Positions 39,144-48,218 of a DNA stretch of 64,000 bases are shown here, one piece after another. Location of the stretch: contig JAFQRJ010000003.1 of NCBI GenBank assembly GCA_017410145.1, positions 1 to 64,000 of the forward strand, written 5' to 3'. The stretch's first letter is position 1; each line of letters starts with the position of its first letter. The position numbers were made by a program, and so were the translations under genes. The notes under the pieces were generated by a model. It was not told the origin of the DNA. It saw nothing but the letters and a program-made list of their open reading frames with translations, and made no database searches. Source of the DNA: Tyzzerella sp. Its GTDB lineage: Bacteria > Bacillota > Clostridia > Lachnospirales > Lachnospiraceae.

Positions 39144-40040
39144 TTAATGATGTCCATGATGATGACAACAACCCGAATGAGAATGAACATCCACCTGGCA
39201 TTGTTCTTCATGGCAATGCTCAGAACTCGTCTCAATTTCTATTGTCACATGACCTATTCCGTGTTCACATAATTCCTCACGAATTTCTTTTTTGATTTTA
39301 GATGGTTCACAATCGCTAACGATATGCATTGTAGCATAATGGTTATAACCATCCAGACTCCAAAGATGGATGTGATGAACATCTAATATGCCATCAATGT
39401 CTTCAACATGTTCTTTAATCTCTGCCACTTTGATATTTTGCGGTGCCTTTTCAAGAAACAGGTCAATAATGTCTTTCAAATTGATAAGGGCATTGATAAA
39501 TATAAAACACGAAACACCAATGGACATAATAGGATCAATTAAACCAAAGCCTGTAAACCTCATTACAACTGCACCAACCAGTACCACCAGCCAGCCAAAG
39601 ACATCTTCCAGCATATGTAAATTAACAGCTCTTTGATTTAAAGAATCTCCCTCACGCGTGAAGAATGCTGCACAAAAATTCACACAGACACCTACAAGTG
39701 CAAAGCCAATCATCCCGTTATAGTTAATTTCCATGGGTGCAATGATTCTGCGGACGGCATTGTATATCATGACAACCGAACCAATCATAAGAATAAGAAC
39801 TGTCATAAAACCTCCAATTACTGAATATCGCGCATATCCATAAGTATAGATTTCATCCGGCTGTTTCTTACTCTTTTTCTCCAAAAAATATGAAATGCCA
39901 ATACTCATTGCATCGCCCAAATCATGAATAGCGTCAGATGCAATGGCCACACTACCGGTTATAATACCACCAATAAATTCAAAAATAGTAAATGATAAAT
40001 TCAAAATAAATGCAATGAAAATATTTTTTTCTGTTTTCAT
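39144..40040 (-). CDS. cation diffusion facilitator metal exporter
   Basis: A 298-residue CDF-family transporter. Six helices with the metal site ASDAIHDLGDA (near residue 35), and a cytoplasmic C-terminal domain with DVHHIHLWSL. The last 25 residues are rich in His and Cys (EHCHEEQC, HSHSGCCHHHGHH), a probable Zn/Ni/Co-binding tail. GGAGG lies 5 nt before the ATG at 40040; a codon 12 bp upstream in the same frame would put that site inside the gene. It diverges from a TetR regulator, and the shared region has candidate operators. Confidence 0.9.
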   Translation of the reverse strand: MKTEKNIFIAFILNLSFTIFEFIGGIITGSVAIASDAIHDLGDAMSIGISYFLEKKSKKQPDEIYTYGYARYSVIGGFMTVLILMIGSVVMIYNAVRRIIAPMEINYNGMIGFALVGVCVNFCAAFFTREGDSLNQRAVNLHMLEDVFGWLVVLVGAVVMRFTGFGLIDPIMSIGVSCFIFINALINLKDIIDLFLEKAPQNIKVAEIKEHVEDIDGILDVHHIHLWSLDGYNHYATMHIVSDCEPSKIKKEIREELCEHGIGHVTIEIETSSEHCHEEQCQVDVHSHSGCCHHHGHH

Positions 40041-40092
40041 TCTTTCCTCCATTTGATTAAAATCTTAATTTATGATACATTATATTCGTTAC

Positions 40093-40107
40093 TGAACATA
40101 TTGTTCA
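40093..40107. promoter_or_regulatory. candidate TetR operator 1
   Basis: TGAACATATTGTTCA is a perfect palindrome (TGAACA/TGTTCA) between the divergent CDF and TetR genes. TTACTGAACA recurs at 40165-40174, which points to a repeated binding motif. Confidence 0.65.
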
Positions 40108-40160
40108 TTAATACTTTATCAAAATGAATTTGGGTTTCAAGATACGATATCAGCCATTTA

Positions 40161-40174
40161 TTCATTACTGAACA
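40161..40174. promoter_or_regulatory. candidate TetR operator 2
   Basis: TTCATTACTGAA (40161-40172) is an inverted repeat containing the same TTACTGAACA core as site 1. It is 28 bp before the TetR ATG. Confidence 0.5.
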
Positions 40175-40201
40175 AATATTAAAAAATGTACGGAGAACAT
40201 T

Positions 40202-40753
40202 ATGGATAGACGTCAAAGAAAAACAAGAGAAGCCATTTTCAGTGCATTTACTGAATTGCTTTCAAAAAAAGATTTTAACCAAATAACTGTTGGAGAAATT
40301 ATAGATCGTGCAGATATAGGCAGAGCTACTTTCTATTCTCATTTTGAAACTAAAGATTTTTTACTGAAAGAATTCTGCGAAGAATTATTCTGTCATATAT
40401 TCGATACCGAAAACAGTGTCCAAAACCATCATAAGCATATTTTCTCTTGTGATGGTTCTGGTTCTGTTTTTTTACACTTATTTCAACATTTGCAAAAAAA
40501 TGATAATAACATCTTAGCTTTATTATCTTCGCAAAACAACGAATTGTTTATGAGATATTTCAAAAGTAATCTTGAATTACTTATTGAAAGTCATTTTTCT
40601 TTGTTTGAATCTTCCAAAAACAAGAACATGCCCCTTTCCTTTTGGAAGAATCATATCATATCAACCTTTGTAGAAACCATAAAATGGTGGATTGACAATG
40701 GGATGAAGGAAAGTCCGGAATTGATAACGGAATACTTCTTTATGGTCGTGTAA
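40202..40753 (+). CDS. TetR/AcrR-family regulator
   Basis: A 183-residue TetR-type repressor. The HTH is at about 10-55 (REAIFSAFTELLSKKDFNQI and DRADIGRATFYSHFETKD). The C-terminal ligand domain is divergent and resembles the TetR_C_33 type of clostridia. GGAG before the ATG supports the start. It diverges from the CDF exporter and probably controls it, and itself, through the TGAACA palindromes. Its 3' end overlaps the convergent glutamate carrier gene by 14 bp. Confidence 0.85.
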   Translation: MDRRQRKTREAIFSAFTELLSKKDFNQITVGEIIDRADIGRATFYSHFETKDFLLKEFCEELFCHIFDTENSVQNHHKHIFSCDGSGSVFLHLFQHLQKNDNNILALLSSQNNELFMRYFKSNLELLIESHFSLFESSKNKNMPLSFWKNHIISTFVETIKWWIDNGMKESPELITEYFFMVV

Positions 40754-42119
40754 TTTTAAAAATTTTACTCCTGAACAGTAAAATATTCATTCCTATGAAG
40801 AACACCACTAAAATCCCCAGTGTTAAATAAGGCTTCACCGGCGCCAATGTTGCAAGTAGCATCATCGGAAAACCAAATACAATGGCCGGAAAGTTCTGAT
40901 AAACCATATTGTCAGCCGCAGGCGTTTTAAAATCACCGTCAATCTCACGAAGAAGAATTACGCCTGTACTTGCAGTTCCTGTGAGCATTCCGTACATCAT
41001 AAGGAATTGTTCTTGCTGGTATTCCGGAAATAAGGTTTTAGCCACAAAATGATTATAAAAATACGTAATAAACAAACCAACTACACCAAGAATTAAAATG
41101 ATTCCCCAATAGTTTTCTAAAATATCCAAACGAATTGCCGCAATACCCGCAACAACCATCACATCAAAGAAAAAGTTACTAATTCTTGTCATTAAAAAGT
41201 CATTAATGTACTCTTTCTCCGCAATACCATGCTTCTTTAATTGATTGATAATAATCTTAATCAATGTCCCCGCAAGTACACCAAGCAAAAAGTTGAAACC
41301 ATAAATAACAGACTTCATACCCGGCAGTAGATTGCCCAAAAGGAACATTAACAAAAAGGTACACATATAAGCCACCATTACCAATGCAATCTGTATAGTC
41401 ATTTTGTCAATACTGCCCTGCATTGGAATCTCATCCGCCTTTTGTACCTGCTCCGACTTGAGTGCTCCTTCTTCCGTTGCTCCCGCAATCTTTCTTTTTC
41501 TTTTTAGCAGGTTCAAATGCACAACACCACCAATACTTGCACTTAAAAAACCAAGTGCAGCAATCGTGAGCCCAAAGGTTTTCCCGCCTATGAAACCATG
41601 TTCTGTCTCATAAATTGTTCCATAGTTCATTGCCTGACCTGTCCCTTGCCCATAACCAAACGGTAACAGCACACCAGCTGCTTGGAAAAAGCCTTTGATA
41701 ATAAAGGAAGCAATAATGGTAATTCCAAAACCAACAATTGCCTGAAGCAAATATGTGGAAACTGTAGTCACACCTGTGTTAAAGATTTCCGTGGTACGTT
41801 TTTTTGAAAGTTTCCCATTTTCTGTTTTGAAAGAGGAAGCAACAAATCCAAGTGCCAATGCATGATAGGTAACAATTTCAAGATTGTTATAACCATTTGC
41901 TCCAAAAAATGTTTCCTCAAACAAAACATTACCCGTAATCATCTTATAAAGACTAGCGATTATTAACAAAATCCCTCCGCCAAGTACTGATGTTGGAATG
42001 AGTGACTGTTCCAAAATCTTAATTTTCTTTTTCATTGCATTGGCTGCCAACAGGCTTAGGAACAACACCGCCATAACGTTTAGCCATCCCCATACACTAA
42101 AGTCCCAAAAATTGTTCAT
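40740..42119 (-). CDS. gltS: GltS-type sodium/glutamate symporter
   Basis: A 459-residue integral membrane protein with about 11-12 hydrophobic helices in two inverted halves. The family motifs are seen in LPFGYGQGTGQAMNYG (near residue 150) and the matching GTASTGVILLREID (near residue 383), reentrant loops typical of glutamate:Na+ symporters. A lysine/arginine-rich cytoplasmic loop is near 205-235. Its start lies inside the 3' end of the acyltransferase gene (23-bp overlap), so the two are co-transcribed. Confidence 0.88.
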   Translation of the reverse strand: MNNFWDFSVWGWLNVMAVLFLSLLAANAMKKKIKILEQSLIPTSVLGGGILLIIASLYKMITGNVLFEETFFGANGYNNLEIVTYHALALGFVASSFKTENGKLSKKRTTEIFNTGVTTVSTYLLQAIVGFGITIIASFIIKGFFQAAGVLLPFGYGQGTGQAMNYGTIYETEHGFIGGKTFGLTIAALGFLSASIGGVVHLNLLKRKRKIAGATEEGALKSEQVQKADEIPMQGSIDKMTIQIALVMVAYMCTFLLMFLLGNLLPGMKSVIYGFNFLLGVLAGTLIKIIINQLKKHGIAEKEYINDFLMTRISNFFFDVMVVAGIAAIRLDILENYWGIILILGVVGLFITYFYNHFVAKTLFPEYQQEQFLMMYGMLTGTASTGVILLREIDGDFKTPAADNMVYQNFPAIVFGFPMMLLATLAPVKPYLTLGILVVFFIGMNILLFRSKIFKITRP

Positions 42120-43296
42120 GTCCTTCTCCTTTGTTTACATTCTTATATCGATAATACATATGCACGTATTTAATTGCATTGAACCGTTTGTTTCCTTTTA
42201 ACTGATAAACTTTTTTATCGTGATAGATATTCAGTTTATTTCGTCCAAGCACGGAAATGGCCGTCACTTCGTCAAACAGAAAAACTTTTTCATCAATAAT
42301 TATTCTATCTCCGTATAATTCAATCGATGCATTCTCTTTTATAGGTTCTTTATGTTTATACACAATTACCTCAGAAAAAGAAGCTGTTTCCCTGTACATT
42401 GGTTCTGCAACGTATTCATTTGGGTCCATTTTATTCACGAAAGTTTTCTGATACTCATACCAATCGTTTATGAAACGAAATGGGGATTCAAAACCTACGC
42501 CTTGCAATTCTTTCGTTGGGAGATATTGATATTCACGGTTACATTTCTTACATGCAACCTTATCCCCATGACTTTCGAACACGGATAAACCACAATGCGG
42601 ACATATGTATAATAATCTTTCCAGATACTCTGCATTTTTCTTGTGATAGAAGTTATTTGTCACTTTCGCATCATTTACATACAACTCTTTTTGTATGATT
42701 TCATACAGCTCATCATTACTCATTTGCTTATATTCCTCCGGCATAATGACCCGAGAGAAATACGCTCGCATTTTTCCTCTGCGCGACTTGTCACACCATC
42801 TTGGCTGAACCCCGTATCCATCTTCAATACGGAAAAATGCAATCGGTAAATTCAATGTTTTCGAAAGGGATGCAATTGCAGGATTCATGTACTCTGTTTT
42901 CCCGCTATACGTACGGTTTCCTTCCGGTGCAATGGCAATGGTTCCGCCTTCCTTGGCTACTTTGTAGCAATTTCTCACCGCTTGTATATCCGTCGTCTGC
43001 TTCTTGATTGGAATCGGTGCTATCAGATATCGAATCAAAGAAGATACCCAGCCAAGTGAGAAAATATCCTCTGTGGCAACATAGTATATTGGTCCTTTAA
43101 ATGACATGCCAACAAAAAACTGGTCAAATACCATCTGATGATTTAACAAAATCAGATATGGTCTGTGCTGTTGGTCTTTCATTGGTTCAATTTTTATTCC
43201 AAATTTTAATCGACAATATGGATACATGACTATATATAAAAGATTTCTCACCACATGATGTCGAAAATGTATCCATTTTTTCTTTTTTTTGCTCAT
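42097..43296 (-). CDS. PlsC-type acyltransferase with C-terminal zinc ribbon
   Basis: A 399-residue protein. The N-terminal 220 residues are a glycerol-phosphate acyltransferase domain with the HxxxxD motif (NHQMVFDQF, near residue 52) and PEGNRTY. A zinc ribbon follows (CPHC and CKKC, near residues 232-255), then a C-terminal beta-rich domain of about 120 residues that may be PH-like. A single hydrophobic helix is not obvious. The fusion is longer than the usual 240-residue PlsC, of which a normal copy is present at 57592. Substrate unknown. Confidence 0.78.
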   Translation of the reverse strand: MSKKKKKWIHFRHHVVRNLLYIVMYPYCRLKFGIKIEPMKDQQHRPYLILLNHQMVFDQFFVGMSFKGPIYYVATEDIFSLGWVSSLIRYLIAPIPIKKQTTDIQAVRNCYKVAKEGGTIAIAPEGNRTYSGKTEYMNPAIASLSKTLNLPIAFFRIEDGYGVQPRWCDKSRRGKMRAYFSRVIMPEEYKQMSNDELYEIIQKELYVNDAKVTNNFYHKKNAEYLERLLYICPHCGLSVFESHGDKVACKKCNREYQYLPTKELQGVGFESPFRFINDWYEYQKTFVNKMDPNEYVAEPMYRETASFSEVIVYKHKEPIKENASIELYGDRIIIDEKVFLFDEVTAISVLGRNKLNIYHDKKVYQLKGNKRFNAIKYVHMYYRYKNVNKGEGHEQFLGL

Positions 43297-43363
43297 TTGT
43301 ATTTCCTACCTTTGTCCTAATAACAATCTTTATTATACCTAATTCTTAATTTTATGTAAAGAA

Positions 43364-43402
43364 AAACGCCAGAGATAGTTTTTTATACTATTTCTGACGT
43401 TT
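43364..43402 (-). terminator. terminator after the phosphopantetheinyl transferase gene
   Basis: An imperfect 15-bp stem (AACGCCAGAGATAGT with ACTATTTCTGACGTT) around a short T-rich loop; on the minus strand TTTTTCTTT follows. Confidence 0.75.
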
Positions 43403-43409
43403 CTTGTTT

Positions 43410-44003
43410 TTACAATTTTTCCCAGATTATTTCTGCAAACTCATTTTCTTTTGCACAGACTGTTATCTGATACCCCGGCACCTCATATTCTTTAAAATAA
43501 CACCCCGTCATTTCCAATGTTTGAAGTGGTACACGAATGCCGGTTCCATTCATTTTCAGAAAACTTTCTTTTCTCGTCCAAAGACGATAAAATTCACAAT
43601 TATATTCATCACAGTCTAAGCCTTTTAAGTACGCCCTCTCCGCAGGTGAAAATGCACGTTCTTCTACCTGTTTCGGCGCATTCTTCACTCTTTCGATGTC
43701 ACATCCCACCGGCCTTTGACTCACTGCGCAGATTACATAATTACCAGAATGCGAGAGGTTAAAGCAGATACCCTTCGCTATCAGTTTCCCATTTTCATCC
43801 GTTGCAAGTGTATCTTCTGAAACACCATGCCTGCAAAAGACTTGATGTAGCAGTAATCCTGCCCCCAGCCTTTGTAGTCTGTTTTGTTTTTGCTTTGTGT
43901 TCCGAATCTTCTTTTGCCGTTTCTCTGAAAGTTCTTCCATAATTTGAGCATTTTCTAACGGCTCCGGTAATGCAGAGATATCCGCTATATATAAGTATAC
44001 CAT
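43410..44003 (-). CDS. Sfp-type 4'-phosphopantetheinyl transferase
   Basis: A 197-residue enzyme that transfers phosphopantetheine from CoA to carrier proteins. Family motifs: FNLSHSGNYVICAVS, VGCDIERV (Mg-binding Asp) and RLWTRKESFLK. It is of the small Sfp/AcpT type rather than the trimeric AcpS. No polyketide or peptide synthetase is seen nearby, so the carrier protein is unknown. Its ATG is 4 bp after the end of the trigger-factor-like lipoprotein gene. Confidence 0.9.
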   Translation of the reverse strand: MVYLYIADISALPEPLENAQIMEELSEKRQKKIRNTKQKQNRLQRLGAGLLLHQVFCRHGVSEDTLATDENGKLIAKGICFNLSHSGNYVICAVSQRPVGCDIERVKNAPKQVEERAFSPAERAYLKGLDCDEYNCEFYRLWTRKESFLKMNGTGIRVPLQTLEMTGCYFKEYEVPGYQITVCAKENEFAEIIWEKL

Positions 44004-44007
44004 GCTC

Positions 44008-45219
44008 TTACTCTGTTGCAGTTTCTGAAGATTCTTTTTCAGACTCTGTTCCTGTCTCAGTTCCGGTCTGAGTCTGGGTTTCTGTCTTCTTTGGTTCTAC
44101 TATTTTGCAATTATCCCACAAGAAGTCCAAAATCATTTCTTGGAAGGTAGCTTTTCTTATCATTTCTTTCAATTCGTCTTCGTCATCGCTTTCTTCCTCT
44201 AGCTTTTCCTTGTACTCCTCCAAGTCATAACCAGCCAATTTTGCCTGTTTCTCCAAGAACGCATCAATATCCTTTTGTTTAACCTTAATCTTTTCTACTT
44301 TCGCAATTAAGTCCATTGACATCTGAAGTGCGTGTTGCATTTTTGCCATCTCTTCAATGGTAGTGCCGTACATAGAGGAAACAAATTCATCTACTGTCAT
44401 TCCATATGTAGATTCAACTTCCTCTACACTGGTGCCTGACATAGATGCCACGTAGCTCAGATACCCTTGATATTCTTGCTCGTAGTATTCTTTAGCCTCT
44501 TTCTTGTGCTCTTTTAAATCTTCCTTCGGATACTCTTTCACATCCCATTGCGCACTCAAAAGACCGAATAAACTAGAACGCATCTGATCTTCAGCCACTT
44601 CCTGATTGCTCTTCTCTAAATCAGCTTTCACTAATTTCTTATAATCTTCCACATTCTTGGCTTTTGGATTCAACTTCTTTGCAGTCTCATCTGTCAGCTC
44701 CGGAACTTTTACCTCTACAACCTTTTTCAATGTCATGGTGAAAACAACTGCTTTGCCAGCCATTTCTTCAGCAGCATAGTCCTCCGGAAAGGTCATTGGT
44801 ACTTCAAATGTTTCATCGGCTTTATGTCCTACAATACCTTTCTGGAAATCCTCAAGCGGTTTGCCCGGCTTAACTTCTCCTAATATAAAAGTGTCTGAGC
44901 CTGTGCCACCCTCAAACGCCACTCCGTCTAATCTGCCCGCATAATCCACCGTTACCTGATCACCATTTTTAGCTCCACGGTCCTTTACTTCTTCATAGCT
45001 TGTCAATGTTTGAATGTCTGAATCAATAGCGCCTTGCACATCTTCGTCCGTAACAGCTATCGGCTCAACCTTTTCCACTTCAAGCCCTTTCCACTTCTTT
45101 ACCGTGATATAATCATTATAGACTTCTCCATTATCCCCAATCTTGTAACCTCTGCCACAACCTGTAGCCGTTGCAATCATAGTTAAAGCTAGGAATAATG
45201 CCATAATTCTCTTTTTCAT
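44008..45219 (-). CDS. trigger-factor-like FKBP lipoprotein
   Basis: A 403-residue exported foldase. Lipobox ATGC (Cys21). Residues about 80-170 form an FKBP-type PPIase domain (GDQVTVDYAGRLDG, FEGGTGSDTFILG). The helical C-terminal domain to about residue 375 resembles that of trigger factor, and the tail is Thr/Glu/Ser-rich. The ribosome-binding N-terminal domain of trigger factor is replaced by the lipoprotein signal, so it should act on proteins outside the membrane, like PrsA. Confidence 0.85.
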   Translation of the reverse strand: MKKRIMALFLALTMIATATGCGRGYKIGDNGEVYNDYITVKKWKGLEVEKVEPIAVTDEDVQGAIDSDIQTLTSYEEVKDRGAKNGDQVTVDYAGRLDGVAFEGGTGSDTFILGEVKPGKPLEDFQKGIVGHKADETFEVPMTFPEDYAAEEMAGKAVVFTMTLKKVVEVKVPELTDETAKKLNPKAKNVEDYKKLVKADLEKSNQEVAEDQMRSSLFGLLSAQWDVKEYPKEDLKEHKKEAKEYYEQEYQGYLSYVASMSGTSVEEVESTYGMTVDEFVSSMYGTTIEEMAKMQHALQMSMDLIAKVEKIKVKQKDIDAFLEKQAKLAGYDLEEYKEKLEEESDDEDELKEMIRKATFQEMILDFLWDNCKIVEPKKTETQTQTGTETGTESEKESSETATE

Positions 45220-45401
45220 AGTAATTCTCCGTTTCTTATTAATATATTATTATATACGGGCAGAACCTGAAAATCTTCGATGCCCTTTCCGTACATTATA
45301 CCATATTTCTGAATTTTGAAAAGTATTATCTTGCACTTGCGACTAAAGAATGATAAACTATGATAATAGTTTACATAATTTATTTAGTTAGGAGGATTAC
45401 C

Positions 45402-45836
45402 ATGAAAGGTTGGATTATTTTTGCAGTGGTAGTTGCTGTTTTAGTCGCAATCATTGCTGTGTTATATTTCTTAGGAAAAAAAGCTGAAAAGAAACAAGCT
45501 GAGCAACAAGAACAAATGAAAGCAGTTGCACAGAACATTACCATGTTGATTATTGATAAGAAGCGTATGAAATTGAAGGAAGCAGGACTTCCGTCGGTTG
45601 TACTGGAAAACACACCAAAGTATCTCCGTGGAGCAAAGATGCCGATTGTAAAGGCAAAGGTTGGTCCTAAGGTGATGACTTTAATGTGTGACGACAAGAT
45701 TTTCCCATACGTACCTGTGAAGAAAGAAGTAAAGGCTGTTGTAAGTGGACTTTACATCACAGATGTTAAGGGAATTAGAGGTCCATTGGACGCACCGCAA
45801 AAGAAAAAAGGATTCTTTGCGAAATTCAAGAAATAA
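45402..45836 (+). CDS. membrane-anchored protein of unknown function
   Basis: A 144-residue protein. One N-terminal helix (WIIFAVVVAVLVAIIAVLYFL, residues 3-23) is followed by a charged KKAEKKQAEQQEQ linker. A soluble C-terminal domain of about 90 residues has a block near 50-80 (ITMLIIDKKRMKLKEAGLPS) and ends in a basic patch. AGGAGG 6 nt before the ATG at 45402 fixes the start; the frame is open 14 codons further without a site. No family recognised. It is followed by its own terminator. Confidence 0.7.
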   Translation: MKGWIIFAVVVAVLVAIIAVLYFLGKKAEKKQAEQQEQMKAVAQNITMLIIDKKRMKLKEAGLPSVVLENTPKYLRGAKMPIVKAKVGPKVMTLMCDDKIFPYVPVKKEVKAVVSGLYITDVKGIRGPLDAPQKKKGFFAKFKK

Positions 45837-45850
45837 TGTTACAACGTGCA

Positions 45851-45886
45851 AGAGGTACGGATTGATTTTTCCGTACCTCTTTTTTT
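45851..45886 (+). terminator. terminator after the small membrane protein gene
   Basis: AGAGGTACGGA (45851-45861) pairs perfectly with TCCGTACCTCT (45870-45880), followed by TTTTTT. Confidence 0.9.
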
Positions 45887-45896
45887 CGTAATTCTA

Positions 45897-46355
45897 TTAA
45901 AATACAAAGTCTTCCGCCTCCTGCGGCCTTACATTAATACGAATCGTACAATCGGCCAATTTTTCACAATCCACATCCATTGCATATTCCACTTGAATGC
46001 TAATATTATCCTCTGTTTCGTCAACAACTAGCTTGCTTGTACATATTCCAAGATTAAGTCGCCCAAATGGTGTCTGGTAAACACATCGGTTCGTTTGATC
46101 CCTTTCAAAAATAAGATGCATATTTGTAACACCTTTTTTGATTACTTCTAAGGATTCTTTCCCATGAATTCTTATCTGCGTTTTTGTAACGCCCGGAATA
46201 CCTTCCACCACTTCTTCCATAAAGATATAATGTTTCCCATCTTTAAAGTAATAAGTACCTGCACTAACGATTTCAATTGGCTCATCATCCATATTCCCCA
46301 CTGTATTCACAGCCATCTGAAGACCGGAAATACTCACTAATACATCCTTTGTCAT
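45897..46355 (-). CDS. DUF1934-family beta-barrel protein
   Basis: A 152-residue protein of the DUF1934 (YwiB-like) family, predicted lipocalin-like beta barrel. Visible blocks are TKDVLVSISGLQM at the start, GTYYFKDGKHYIFMEE (about 33-48), TKTQIRIHG, and a C-terminal strand pattern to RINVRPQ. Function is unknown. It starts 8 bp after murI and is the last gene of the long core operon that includes murI and pfkA. Confidence 0.7.
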   Translation of the reverse strand: MTKDVLVSISGLQMAVNTVGNMDDEPIEIVSAGTYYFKDGKHYIFMEEVVEGIPGVTKTQIRIHGKESLEVIKKGVTNMHLIFERDQTNRCVYQTPFGRLNLGICTSKLVVDETEDNISIQVEYAMDVDCEKLADCTIRINVRPQEAEDFVF

Positions 46356-46362
46356 GTCACAC

Positions 46363-47190
46363 CTAATATTCTTCTATGTTAATCTGTTTCGTAGTCTCAA
46401 TATCGTATGGCAAAATTGAGTTCGCAAATTGTTTGAATTTGTCCGCAGCATCACTAACATAGAAAGAATAGGAACCATGATCCCCTTCTATATCCGGATT
46501 TTCCATATCCATTTCCTTCAAGATTCGTTTCAAATCCATAGCCGTTTCATAAGCCGGATTCACCAACGTAATGTTTTCACCGACGTACTCCCGAATCTTA
46601 GAACGCAATAAAGGATAATGTGTACATCCCAAAATCAAGGCATCTATATCCGACTCTTTCATGCTAGCCAAATAATAATCAATTATTTCATCAGTCACTG
46701 GATGTTTCTTAAAACCTTCCTCTACCAGTGGCACAAACAAAGGGCAAGCTTTCGCAACAACCGAAACTTCGGAATCAATCTCCTGAATAATCTTTTCATA
46801 CATGGAACTTTTCACAGTTGCTTCCGTTCCAATAACACCGATTTTTTTATTCTCAGTTACTTGCAGTGCTGCCTTCGCACCCGGTTCTACCACCCCGATA
46901 ATCGGAATATCGAACTCATCCTTCACTGTATCCAACGCCAGAGCACTGGCAGTGTTACATGCGATTACAATTGCTTTTACACCTTTGGTCTGCAAAAAAT
47001 GAATAATCTGTCTGGAATAACGGATAATATTATCTTTCGATTTGCTACCATATGGAACACGTGCAGTATCGCCAAAATAGACAATGTCTTCTTTTGGCAG
47101 ATTACGCATAATTTCCCTTGCCACGGTCAAGCCGCCAACTCCGGAATCGAATACACCAATTGGTGCTGTTTTTTTCATATCTATATCCAA
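46363..47190 (-). CDS. murI: glutamate racemase
   Basis: A 275-residue PLP-independent racemase making D-glutamate for peptidoglycan. Catalytic cysteines are in IACNTASALA and ILGCTHYPLL, with the N-terminal PIGVFDSGVGGLTV and YFGDTARVPYG. The start is a TTG at 47190, supported by AAGGAG 8 nt upstream; the ATG four codons on is too far from that site. Directly downstream of pfkA. Confidence 0.93.
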   Translation of the reverse strand: MDIDMKKTAPIGVFDSGVGGLTVAREIMRNLPKEDIVYFGDTARVPYGSKSKDNIIRYSRQIIHFLQTKGVKAIVIACNTASALALDTVKDEFDIPIIGVVEPGAKAALQVTENKKIGVIGTEATVKSSMYEKIIQEIDSEVSVVAKACPLFVPLVEEGFKKHPVTDEIIDYYLASMKESDIDALILGCTHYPLLRSKIREYVGENITLVNPAYETAMDLKRILKEMDMENPDIEGDHGSYSFYVSDAADKFKQFANSILPYDIETTKQINIEEY

Positions 47191-47202
47191 GGCATTTTCT
47201 CC

Positions 47203-48177
47203 TTACAAAATTTTTGCAATTTCCAATTGATATTCCGGAATCTCTTTGTTCATTTTAAGTGCATCGTTGATGTCGAAATCAATATAATGCCCATCTCGGA
47301 AACCAACCACGCGATTCGTTTTACCTTCTACTATAAGATCTACTGCTTTTGCCCCCATAATGGATGCATACACTCTGTCTTTTACAGTCGGGCTTCCACC
47401 ACGTTGTAAATGCCCAAGAATGGTAGCTCTAGTTTCCACGCCGGTAGCTTCTTCAATTCTCTTAGCCATATTGATAGAATCACCAACACCTTCTGCATTG
47501 ATAATGATGTAGTGTTTCTTGCCACGTTTTCTGTTTTTAATAATATCATCGATCATAAGCTGCTCATCATAGCCATGTTGTTCCGGCATAAGGATGTACT
47601 CTGCTCCATTTGCGATACCACACCATAGCGCAAGATATCCTGCATCACGCCCCATAACCTCAACAATACTACATCTTTCATGTGAGGTAGACGTATCACG
47701 AATTTTGTCAATAGCTTCCATGGCTGTGTTCGCTGCCGTATCAAACCCAATTGTGTATTCGGTACAAGCAATATCAAGGTCAATAGTTCCCGGGATACCT
47801 ATCACGTTAATTCCGTAATCTGACAGTTTTTGGGCTCCTGCAAAAGAACCATCTCCACCGATTACCACCAATGCCTGGATTCCATATTTTTTCAAAATAG
47901 ATGCTGCCTTCAACTGTCCTTCCGGCGTGCGCATTTGCTGACTTCTTGCTGTCTGCAAAATGGTTCCGCCACGCTGAATTGTATCTGCCACATCTCGTCC
48001 TGACATATCTATAATTTCTTCCCTTAACAAACCATGATATCCTCGACGGATTCCACGTACTGTAAGTCCTTTTGCCAAGGCCGTCCTTACCACTGCGCGG
48101 ATGGCCGCATTCATTCCCGGTGCATCTCCACCGCTTGTTAAAACGCCAATTGTATTTATTTCATTATGATCCACCAT
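47203..48177 (-). CDS. pfkA: ATP-dependent 6-phosphofructokinase
   Basis: A 324-residue glycolytic enzyme phosphorylating fructose 6-phosphate. Motifs: LTSGGDAPGMNAAIRAV at the N-terminus (ATP site), IGGDGSFAGA, and the catalytic GTIDLDIACTEYTIGF, where most bacterial enzymes have Asn between the two Asp. The motif EVMGRDAGYLA is also present. The gene is short-type, about 320 residues. GGAGG lies 6 nt before the ATG at 48177; an ATG six codons upstream would put that site in the gene. It follows dnaE by 41 bp, a common arrangement in clostridia. Confidence 0.93.
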   Translation of the reverse strand: MVDHNEINTIGVLTSGGDAPGMNAAIRAVVRTALAKGLTVRGIRRGYHGLLREEIIDMSGRDVADTIQRGGTILQTARSQQMRTPEGQLKAASILKKYGIQALVVIGGDGSFAGAQKLSDYGINVIGIPGTIDLDIACTEYTIGFDTAANTAMEAIDKIRDTSTSHERCSIVEVMGRDAGYLALWCGIANGAEYILMPEQHGYDEQLMIDDIIKNRKRGKKHYIIINAEGVGDSINMAKRIEEATGVETRATILGHLQRGGSPTVKDRVYASIMGAKAVDLIVEGKTNRVVGFRDGHYIDFDINDALKMNKEIPEYQLEIAKIL

Positions 48178-48218
48178 AGTTGTCCTCCGTTTCATCTGTA
48201 GTTGCTATTATTTGCATT

